Assembly: GCA_035642415.1 (NCBI GenBank) | Contig: DASQSI010000105.1 | Location: 1-9,639, forward strand | Length of the DNA stretch: 9,639 nt | Reading direction: 5' to 3' | DNA from: Rubrobacter_F sp035642415 | GTDB lineage: Bacteria; Actinomycetota; Rubrobacteria; Rubrobacterales; Rubrobacteraceae | Part shown: in pieces, positions 1 to 4,597 of the stretch | Position numbering within the stretch: position 1 is the stretch's first letter | How the letters are laid out: the number at the start of each line of letters is the position of its first letter | Notes under the pieces: model-generated | The model's database searches: none | The model's input: only the letters and a program-made list of their open reading frames with translations | Told to the model about the DNA's origin: nothing | Program-made: the position numbers and the translations under genes

Positions 1-37
1 AGGTCGATTATGGCCTGGGGTAGTCGGTTTTGCTTTG
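1..37 (+). terminator. Possible conditional terminator tail before the small peptide gene at 68
   Basis: Bases 5-10 can pair with 21-26 (six pairs, one of them G-U), and the hairpin is followed by GGTTTTGCTTT. The stem is weak as seen, and its real 5' arm may lie outside the window. The call leans on resemblance to the minus-strand leader at 2445-2500, where a strong hairpin is followed by the same CGGTTTTGCTTT and then a ribosome binding site and small peptide gene. Confidence 0.35.
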
Positions 38-67
38 CGCGACGAAGGGAGGGGAGGTGAGCAATAG

Positions 68-160
68 ATGAAGAGATACATACTGGCGGTGGCGCTGGCA
101 GTACTGCTGGCGGCCCCGATGTTGGCCTTTCACCCGGTGGCTCTGACAGCTGGCAGATAA
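68..160 (+). CDS. Small hydrophobic, signal-peptide-like 30-residue protein
   Basis: An ATG is preceded by an excellent ribosome binding site, GGAGGTGA at 53-60, with 7 nt spacing. The 30-residue product begins MKRYILAVALAVLLAAPML: a basic N-terminus followed by about 18 hydrophobic residues, then a short tail ending LTAGR and TAA. It looks like a bare signal peptide, a single membrane helix or a leader peptide; I recognise no family. Hairpins that exclude each other begin right after the stop codon, so a cis-acting leader-peptide role is possible. A second small peptide gene with a similar N-terminus and a similar upstream sequence lies on the minus strand at 2427. The strong start signal makes translation likely; the function is unknown. 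Confidence 0.55.
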   Translation: MKRYILAVALAVLLAAPMLAFHPVALTAGR

Positions 161-530
161 CGTCTTATAGCCCCGGTCGCATAAGACCGGAGGACCCCCA
201 ACCCCGCTCCAACCGGCAGGCACCCCCTCCTCCTAGCGGGGGAAGAAAAATATTGAGAGTAGTAGCAGCCCTAAAGCTCGTCGGACCGGTCCGATCCCGC
301 AGGCTCAACGGACGGAAACACCCGTCCCCCGTGATGTTTGCACAAGAGCAACACAATAGGCGAGTAGGTATGGGGGACGGGCCGATAAAGATAGCGTCTC
401 GTTGGCAGGTGGATACTCGTCAAAGGGAAGCCAACGAGGCTACCTGCTGGTAGCTATTCTACACTCCCAAGCACCATGTGCTACATAAGCCCCATAGCCG
501 CGGTCCTATAGCCCTAGGGGTTGGCGGTAG
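161..530. other. Intergenic region dense in inverted repeats; possible structured RNA
   Basis: I see no convincing gene here. Many perfect inverted repeats are present: 162-168 with 181-187; 173-178 with 185-190 (excludes the first); 202-208 with 235-241; the 14-bp palindrome TCGGACCGGTCCGA at 281-294; 310-315 with 322-327; 321-330 with 372-381 (10 bp, excludes the previous); 398-406 with 430-438 (9 bp); 405-410 with 442-447; and the hairpin GCTACC-TGCT-GGTAGC at 439-454. Alternative pairings of this type are typical of leader RNAs. However, no gene follows on the plus strand, and the cyclase gene is convergent. I could not match it to a known RNA family. Confidence 0.4.
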
Positions 531-589
531 AAAAGAAAACCCGAGGTCCCAAATGGATGCCATGCGGTGAATAGGGGGTGGGACCTCGG
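531..589 (-). terminator. Terminator of the diguanylate cyclase gene
   Basis: A perfect 11-bp inverted repeat (541-551 with 579-589, CCGAGGTCCCA and its complement) has a 27-nt loop. On the minus strand it is followed by GTTTTCTTTT (540-531). It lies about 110 nt beyond the stop codon of the minus-strand cyclase gene. The long loop is unusual, but the stem and T-tract fit an intrinsic terminator. Confidence 0.65.
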
Positions 590-594
590 CGATA

Positions 595-652
595 AAAAGG
601 GGGCGTGGGGAGAAAGGCTATGTTAGGCAACAGTCCCGTCTGGCAAGAGGAG
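595..652 (+). repeat. 58-bp direct repeat, copy 1
   Basis: This stretch aligns without gaps to 2213-2270, with 49 of 58 bases identical by my count. The best-conserved core is GTTAGGCAACA followed by CCCGTCTGG and AAGAGGAG. Copy 1 lies between the cyclase stop codon and its terminator. Reading the two copies as protein in either direction shows mostly amino-acid-changing differences, so it is better viewed as a non-coding repeat than as shared coding sequence. Confidence 0.65.
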
Positions 653-700
653 AAACTGCTTAATTACCCTGAGGTTTGTTCGAGTACCGCGGCTACTTAT

Positions 701-1813
701 CTAACCGGCCCAACTGTCGTGACCAACGCTGTCAGGAAACGGCTCCACCTCGACACGGTTCTTGCCTCGCTTTTTTGCGTGGTAGAGTGCCATGTCCGCG
801 CGTTTGAAGAGGGTGCTCGTGCTGTCGCCCGGACAGTACTCGGCGATGCCGAAGCTTGCCGAGAGCGGCCGCGCCAGCCCCAAACTGCGGTCTTCGATGC
901 CGACCCTGAGCCGGTCAGCCAGTTGCTGCGCGGACTCCAAAGATGTCTGCGGGGCCACGATCGCAAACTCTTCGCCGCCCCAGCGCCCAAAATGGTCATT
1001 GGCACGCAGGAGGGACTCAACCAGCCGCGCGATCTCCAGCAGCATGCTATCACCGGCGGCGTGCCCGAGGGTATCGTTGAACCACTTGAAGTCATCGAGG
1101 TCGAAGACCATGAACGACAACGGCAGACCGTAGCGCTGAGACTTCTCCATCTCCTGCTCGAGCAGGTGTTCGAGGTGCCTGCGGTTGAGGAGCCCCGTGA
1201 GGGCATCCCTCTGGGCAAGCACCTTCATCCGCTCGGCAACGATCTGGCTTTCGCGCAGCCGGTCTTTTAGCTTGCTCAGGAAAAAGAGGACCACGATAAG
1301 TGAAAGCGACGAGATGTAAAGCTGTCCAAGCGAGTTGAAGCCCTCGAACGGGTCTTCAGAACCTAAGGTGGCGAGAGCGCGCGGGAGCGAGATGGAGAGG
1401 ACGAGCAGGTACAAGAGCACGGAGCGAACCAGCGCTGCTTTGCCATCGTAAGCTATGAAGAAGCATACATAGACCAGGGGAAGCCAGAGGTAGAGGCTAA
1501 CCAGCGATATCTGCGATAGCGTCGGGGATGGGACGAGATACAAAGCGTAGAAGAGGACGCTCAACACGATGGCACTTAGGAAGAGGTAGAGCAGACCACT
1601 GGCAACCCCAAGTCTCTTGGTGTGTACCAGCAAGACCTGTAACGCCAAAAAAGAGATGGTGGCCACGAAGATACCCCTGGTGAAGGGCGAAATGGTGCCT
1701 GTAAGCTCGTTGATCAGCAATGCCAGCGTCGAGCTGATCACTCCCGTGAAGACGATGACCACGTACGTTTGTTGCTTTAGTCGATCTAACGGGCCTTGTT
1801 GTAGGTTTGACAC
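701..1813 (-). CDS. Membrane-anchored diguanylate cyclase (GGDEF domain)
   Basis: This 370-residue protein makes cyclic di-GMP from two GTP. The first half is membrane: hydrophobic segments near residues 18-36, 48-65, 70-94, 103-121, 128-145 and 163-180. A short charged linker (181-200) joins it to the GGDEF domain. The domain opens with DALTGLLNRR (203-212), has FDLDDFKWFND with the metal-binding Asp (about 238), and carries the signature GGEEF at 279-283. The product-inhibition site RxxD (RAND, 270-273) sits exactly five residues before it, so feedback inhibition is expected. The active site looks intact. I recognise no named sensor domain; the membrane part may sense an envelope signal. 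The start is GTG with a weak AGAGGG upstream. The gene is monocistronic, with a terminator at 531-589. No clear promoter was found. Confidence 0.92.
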   Translation of the reverse strand: MSNLQQGPLDRLKQQTYVVIVFTGVISSTLALLINELTGTISPFTRGIFVATISFLALQVLLVHTKRLGVASGLLYLFLSAIVLSVLFYALYLVPSPTLSQISLVSLYLWLPLVYVCFFIAYDGKAALVRSVLLYLLVLSISLPRALATLGSEDPFEGFNSLGQLYISSLSLIVVLFFLSKLKDRLRESQIVAERMKVLAQRDALTGLLNRRHLEHLLEQEMEKSQRYGLPLSFMVFDLDDFKWFNDTLGHAAGDSMLLEIARLVESLLRANDHFGRWGGEEFAIVAPQTSLESAQQLADRLRVGIEDRSLGLARPLSASFGIAEYCPGDSTSTLFKRADMALYHAKKRGKNRVEVEPFPDSVGHDSWAG

Positions 1814-2066
1814 GAAAACCCTCTTCGGCTACGAAAACGCGTTGCTGTCAAATGTTTTCCCCACCCGGCCTACGCCTTGATATGCGAACCGGTACATCTT
1901 TGGATACAGTTTAGCTACTTCTTTGGCCACGCTTTAGTTGTGAAGCCTTCTTTAAGCACCCTGATAAGTGCCAACGCAACCAAACCAGTCTTCGTTTCAT
2001 TTTCAGCTCTATATCGTGACGTATAGACACGTACCTCTCGTAGAATTGTTGGTGGCCTAACTGTTC
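1814..2066. other. Upstream region of the cyclase gene, no gene seen
   Basis: No credible coding frame is visible. On the minus strand a TTGACA (1851-1846) lies close to the cyclase start, but no matching -10 box follows at 16-18 nt, so I do not call a promoter. The region ends at the TAA target duplication of the MITE. Confidence 0.5.
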
Positions 2067-2205
2067 TAAGAGCATGTTTCAAAACCTATAAGCCTCCCTC
2101 GGATTACGAGCATCAACTGGCCAAACTTCGCTTCCCAATAGGTCATCTGCGGTTCGTCGTTGCGATGCTAACTTCCAGGCGAAGTGGTTTTGAAACACGC
2201 TCTAA
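2067..2205. mobile_element. 133-bp MITE with IS5-like ends
   Basis: The left end GAGCATGTTTCAAAACC (2070-2086) and right end GGTTTTGAAACACGCTC (2186-2202) are inverted repeats matching at 16 of 17 bases. They are flanked by a direct TAA duplication (2067-2069 and 2203-2205). Termini of the form GAGCNTGTTTNNAAAC and 3-bp TNA duplications are known from IS5-family elements. The 99-bp interior is too short for a transposase, so this is a non-autonomous element moved in trans, or an internal-deletion remnant. It lies between the cyclase gene and the small peptide gene on the minus strand, and the open frame of that peptide runs into it. Confidence 0.75.
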
Positions 2206-2427
2206 GTATCTTAAAAGGGAGCATGGGCAGAACGGAGACGTTAGGCAACAGGCCCGTCTGGGAAGAGGAGGCCTGTTTTTTCTCCGCCTCGCATCCCTTG
2301 TGGCCTCGCATCCTAGAGTACGTTTATAACAAGGCGATGAGAGATCATCCCGTAGCCCCGGTCCCAACGCAGCCATGACAATGGCTACCGGCAACACTAA
2401 TGGTATGCGTCTCACTATCTCTTTCAC
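2143..2427 (-). CDS. Small hydrophobic peptide gene behind a folded leader; 3' end altered by the MITE
   Basis: A GTG start is preceded by AGGAAG with 7 nt spacing, directly downstream of the conditional terminator at 2445-2500. The N-terminus, KEIVRRIPLVLPVAIVMAAL, has basic residues and then a hydrophobic stretch, like a signal peptide or membrane anchor. After about residue 28 the sequence becomes low-complexity and rich in Arg, Pro and Cys. It has no family resemblance, and the last 20 residues or so are encoded by the MITE. The open frame gives 94 residues, but the genuine product may be shorter or the gene already disrupted. A + strand terminator-like hairpin (2247-2281) lies within the frame. 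The N-terminal design matches the peptide gene at 68-160. Function unknown; the start region is far better supported than the end. Confidence 0.4.
   Translation of the reverse strand: MKEIVRRIPLVLPVAIVMAALGPGLRDDLSSPCYKRTLGCEATRDARRRKNRPPLPRRACCLTSPFCPCSLLRYLERVSKPLRLEVSIATTNRR
2213..2270 (+). repeat. 58-bp direct repeat, copy 2
   Basis: This is the partner of 595-652, with 49 of 58 bases identical and no gaps. In this copy, base changes and the adjoining sequence complete a perfect 8-bp hairpin with a T-tract (2247-2281) that copy 1 lacks. It starts 8 bp beyond the right target duplication of the MITE. Confidence 0.65.
2247..2281 (+). terminator. Terminator-like hairpin on the plus strand
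   Basis: AACAGGCC (2247-2254) pairs perfectly with GGCCTGTT (2270-2277), and six T residues occupy 2276-2281. The structure is a good intrinsic terminator on the plus strand, but no plus-strand gene lies upstream. It may end an antisense or small RNA, or may be incidental. Confidence 0.5.
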
Positions 2428-2444
2428 CTCGTTTCTTCCTTTCC

Positions 2445-2500
2445 AAAAGCAAAACCGGCCACCCTTAAGGTCTAGTAGCTAGACCCTAGAGGTAGCCGGT
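2445..2500 (-). terminator. Conditional intrinsic terminator in the leader of the small peptide gene
   Basis: On the minus strand ACCGGCTACC (2500-2491) pairs with GGTGGCCGGT (2463-2454), giving ten pairs including one U-G. The enclosed apical hairpin is GGTCTAG-CTA-CTAGACC (2485-2469). TTTTGCTTTT follows (2454-2445). The ribosome binding site and GTG of the peptide gene come right after. The 5' arm shares bases 2495-2491 with the closing helix of the upstream fold, so the two cannot form together. Confidence 0.7.
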
Positions 2501-2575
2501 TGCACCACTGGCTCGGTCTGTCCCAGGTGCCCACATCTGCGGGGCAGACCTCTTAGCCTCTACCTTTCCCCGGTA
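2490..2575 (-). promoter_or_regulatory. Riboswitch-like folded leader, class not recognised
   Basis: Read on the minus strand, a closing helix AGGTAG (2565-2560) with CTACCT (2495-2490) encloses GGCT (2558-2555) with AGCC (2513-2510), and GGTCTG (2550-2545) with CAGACC (2520-2515). The innermost stem-loop CCC/GGG carries the asymmetric bulge CACCTGGGA. The closing helix competes with the terminator stem at 2445-2500, which is the usual layout of an on/off transcriptional riboswitch or a protein-bound leader. I compared it from memory with motifs of the TPP, FMN, SAM, cobalamin, glycine, cyclic di-GMP, cyclic di-AMP, guanidine, ZTP and T-box classes and found no match. Confidence 0.55.
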
Positions 2576-2589
2576 AAGTTTTCCATTTG

Positions 2590-2630
2590 AGTTTATATAA
2601 GTGCGGGACGCCACGCAACAGCCCCTGTTG
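2590..2630 (-). promoter_or_regulatory. Promoter with overlapping inverted repeat, reading into the folded leader
   Basis: On the minus strand TTGCGT (2618-2613) is followed after 17 nt by TAAACT (2595-2590), or after 15 nt by TATAAA (2597-2592). Transcription would begin just before the folded leader. A perfect inverted repeat CAACAG-CCC-CTGTTG (2616-2630) overlaps the upstream edge of the -35 box and could be a repressor site. Confidence 0.5.
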
Positions 2631-2766
2631 ATGGCTTAATAACACTTAATGGAAACCGAAACGAGAACGAGTTTTGCTCTTAAACCATCCTAGAGCACTA
2701 AATAATACATATTGTAAGGATGGCCACTTTATTGTCTTGGGAAATATGCGCTTCTTCCCTACCGGG
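2631..2766. other. AT-richer spacer, no gene seen
   Basis: There is no credible reading frame. The only structure noted is CCATCCT (2685-2691) with AGGATGG (2717-2723) around an AT-rich loop. This spacer separates the peptide unit from the remains of the integrative element. Confidence 0.4.
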
Positions 2767-2898
2767 TTAACGGTAGCGTTGCTGCTGTAGATATTCTTCT
2801 AGATCCGAGCGCCTAACTTTGAGGTTGTGTCCCAGCTTAATGCTAAGTATCTCACCGCTTCTTATCCTGTTGTAGACCCAGCTCTTGCCCATCCCTCG
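2767..2898 (-). pseudogene. Excisionase-type helix-turn-helix protein, N-terminally truncated
   Basis: The frame encodes GKSWVYNRIRSGEILSIKLG followed by HNLKVRRSDLEEYLQQQRYR. This is the recognition helix and wing of the excisionase / helix-turn-helix domain found in small DNA-binding proteins of mobile elements. The usual first part (about 20 residues such as a LLTVEEAAELLG-type helix) is absent: upstream the frame runs into sequence that codes for the XRE protein on the opposite strand. The open frame can be extended to 2949, but that part does not resemble the family. An internal ATG at 2892 could still start a short product. Most likely a fragment joined to the neighbouring element by deletion or insertion. 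Confidence 0.6.
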
Positions 2899-2905
2899 CT
2901 CTTGA

Positions 2906-3100
2906 CCCGGCGACAACCTAAAGAGGCTGCGCACCCTAAACGCACTCACTCAGGCAGAGTTAGCCCAAAAGGCGGGGCTTACCGTGGCCGCCGTAGCCAG
3001 GATAGAACGTAACGAAGCTGAGCCACGGATGACTACCCTCCGCAAGCTGGCTGAAGCTCTCGGTGTAGATCCGGCAGAAGTGGTGGAGGGAGACACGTAA
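2906..3100 (+). pseudogene. XRE-family helix-turn-helix regulator lacking a start codon
   Basis: The frame reads DNLKRLRTLNALTQAELAQK, then AGLTVAAVARIERNEAEPRM and TLRKLAEALGVDPAEVVEGD. This is a typical complete HTH_3 (Cro/CI-like) domain of about 65 residues. It stands 3 nt before the integrase start, as repressors of integrative elements often do. No ATG, GTG or TTG is available: the frame is closed by TGA at 2903-2905. A TTG at 2902 would give a normal N-terminus (M-T-P-G-D-N-L) if one C were restored in the CCC at 2906-2908. I infer a one-base deletion in a regulator that decayed together with the integrase. Confidence 0.65.
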
Positions 3101-3103
3101 GCG

Positions 3104-4234
3104 ATGGCTAAGAGGGGCAACGGCGAGGGCTCCATTTACGAGCACAAGAAGAATGGGAAGAAGGTCGGCTAACGAGGCTCCTACACCATCTACACGGTCA
3201 CGGGTCCAAAGCGGCGCTATATCTCTGGCAAGACGCGGGAAGAGGTGTGCCAGAAACTCGCAAGGGCGATAGCGGATAGAGATGGCGGACTCGTCTTCAA
3301 TACTGGCGGGCAGACGATGGGAGAATACCTGGAGCGGTGGTTTGAGACCTCGGTAAAAGGAAGCGTTCGGGAGAGCACTTACGAGTCCTACCGCCGACAG
3401 GTAAGGCGCTACGTAGTTCCGGCCATAGGAGGCGTGAAGCTGAAGAGCCTCTCCGCCATGTATGTCCAGGGGATGTACCGCTCAATGCTCGATAGGGGCC
3501 TCTCTTCCCGCACAGTACAAATACACCCACGCCGTCTTGCACCGGGCGCTTAAACAGGCGATGCGGTGGGGATTGGTTCCACGCAATGTCTGTGAAGACG
3601 TAGACCGACCGCAGCTAAAGAGAGATGAGATACAACCCTTAGACCGCGAACAGACCTGTAGGTTGCTGCAAGCCGCCAAAGGTGACCGCCTTTATGCCCA
3701 ATACGTCGTGGCCGTCACTGCGGGGCTGCGACCCGGGGAAATGCTAGCACTTCGTTGGAGTGATGTGGACCTAGAAGCCGGTACGTTGCGGATAAACCGC
3801 GCGCTTTCGGGTAGCGAGTTCGCCGCGCCCAAGACGCCCGGTAGCCGGCGCAAGAAAAACTCTCCAACATCGCACGTGGCGCTCTCAGAGCCCATCGCAA
3901 GCGCCAGCTAGAGGAGCGGATGCAAAAGGGCCGGGCTATGGGAGAATCGCGGTCTGGTATTCTCCAGCACCGTTGGCACAGCCCTGTCCCACCGCCATGT
4001 TGTGCGCTCGTTTAAGGCATTGCTGAAGCGTGCTGGTCTACCAGCTGGCACCCGACTCTATGACCTGCGCCACACGTGTGCCACGCTGCTACTCAACAGT
4101 AATATGTCCATCCCAAGTATGTCCAGAAGTTTCTAGGCCACGCTTCCATATCGCAAACGCTAGACACCTACTCTCACGTCCTTAAAGGCATGGACGGGGG
4201 GATTAGTGGTGCAATGGATGAAGCCTTCAGATAA
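3104..4234 (+). pseudogene. Tyrosine recombinase (phage-type integrase), multiply disrupted
   Basis: From ATG 3104 the product starts MAKRGNGEGSIYEHKKNGKK, the usual N-terminus of actinobacterial integrases, then stops at an in-frame TAA (3170-3172). The frame continues with the SAM-like core-binding domain (TMGEYLERWFETSVKGSVRE). It shifts near 3517-3522 into THAVLHRALKQAMRWGLVPR and the catalytic domain (TAGLRPGEMLALRWSDVDLE, first catalytic Arg). Further shifts lie near 3855 (a run of A), near 3940, and near 4105-4120. The last pieces hold LYDLRHTCATLLL and LGHASISQTLDTYSHVL, that is the His-x-x-Arg-like box, the second His and the nucleophile Tyr. All catalytic motifs remain, so decay is recent. 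It ends just before a terminator and tRNA-Lys, whose 3' end faces it. Confidence 0.88.
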
Positions 4235-4270
4235 AGCGGCAGCCGCGTTGCTGCACAGTTGATGCACAAG

Positions 4271-4305
4271 AGCCCCGGTTTACTGCCGGGGCTTTCCTGC
4301 TTTCC
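4271..4305 (+). terminator. Terminator downstream of the integrase
   Basis: AGCCCCGG (4271-4278) pairs perfectly with CCGGGGCT (4286-4293) around a 7-nt loop and is followed by TTCCTGCTTT. It lies 37 nt past the integrase stop. The T-tract is interrupted, but the stem is strong. Confidence 0.7.
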
Positions 4306-4330
4306 TTACCATTTGCAGGCATTTTAAGAG

Positions 4331-4403
4331 TGAGCCGCCCAGGACTCGAACCTGGAACCTAGAGATTAAGAGTCTCTTGCTCTGCCAGTTGAGCTAGCGG
4401 CCC
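4331..4403 (-). tRNA. tRNA-Lys (anticodon CTT)
   Basis: On the minus strand the acceptor GGGCCGC pairs with GCGGCTC (one G-U), with A as discriminator base. The D-stem is GCTC/GAGC. The anticodon stem AGAGA/TCTCT holds the loop CTCTTAA, so the anticodon is CTT, reading AAG lysine codons. The T-stem CCAGG/CCTGG holds TTCGAGT. The total is 73 nt, with a 5-nt variable loop. CCA is not encoded. The 3' end faces the integrase pseudogene, so this gene is the likely attachment site of the decayed element; no second copy of its 3' end was found in the window. Confidence 0.95.
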
Positions 4404-4413
4404 ATAAACTATG

Positions 4414-4442
4414 ATTATAGCACTGCTGCTAGGGGGTTCGAA
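4414..4442 (-). promoter_or_regulatory. Promoter of tRNA-Lys
   Basis: On the minus strand a perfect -10 box TATAAT (4419-4414) lies 17 nt from TTCGAA (4442-4437), a weak -35. Transcription would start near 4407, a few bases before the mature tRNA 5' end. The -35 overlaps a 19-bp inverted repeat, CGAAAAAGG-G-CCTTTTTCG (4439-4457). Confidence 0.65.
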
Positions 4443-4475
4443 AAAGGGCCTTTTTCGGCTTGCGCGGCCCTGCGG

Positions 4476-4491
4476 AGTCATTATAATGACT
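4476..4491. repeat. Perfect 16-bp palindrome containing TATAAT on both strands
   Basis: AGTCATTATAATGACT is fully self-complementary, and its centre supplies a consensus -10 hexamer on either strand. TTGCGC at 4460-4465 is about 17 nt from it on the plus strand. It lies between the HD gene and tRNA-Lys. It could be a regulator site or a start for an antisense transcript; neither is shown. Confidence 0.45.
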
Positions 4492-4523
4492 TTGTCACTC
4501 TAGCGGCTCATGATGGAGGCGCT

Positions 4524-4573
4524 AAGGGCCGGAAAAGGGTTGCGTCCTTCTGTGAAAACCGGCCCTTTTCTTT
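4524..4573 (+). terminator. Inverted repeat with T-tract near the 3' end of the HD gene
   Basis: AAGGGCCGG (4524-4532) pairs with CCGGCCCTT (4559-4567), followed on the plus strand by TTCTTT. The loop is 26 nt and contains AAAAGGG, which can pair alternatively with CCCTTTT at 4563-4569. The only gene ending here reads the other way (minus), where no T-tract follows. The stem may still help end that transcript, or may serve a plus-strand RNA. Confidence 0.4.
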
Positions 4574-4597
4574 GCCGATTTCTCTATAAGTTTCTAT

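Noticed and set aside
321..381. Cyclic di-GMP or other known riboswitch in the 161-530 region
   Set aside because: The characteristic conserved bases of the classes I know are absent; only generic stems are seen.
595..645. Conserved short protein (M-G-R-x-x-x-L-G-N-x-P-V-W) encoded by both copies of the 58-bp repeat
   Set aside because: Nearly all codon differences change the amino acid, and neither start has a properly spaced ribosome binding site, so a non-coding repeat explains it better.
678..685. GTTCGAGT, matching the T-loop of tRNA-Lys, as a possible second attachment site
   Set aside because: Only eight bases match, and the flanks do not resemble the tRNA 3' end.
605..1270. 221-codon open frame on the plus strand
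   Set aside because: It is antisense to the diguanylate cyclase, whose complete motifs are on the minus strand; its product resembles nothing. Only its first bases are of interest, as part of the 58-bp repeat.
2827..3012. 61-codon plus-strand frame
   Set aside because: A different frame of the same stretch encodes a clear XRE helix-turn-helix domain; this one is a shadow.
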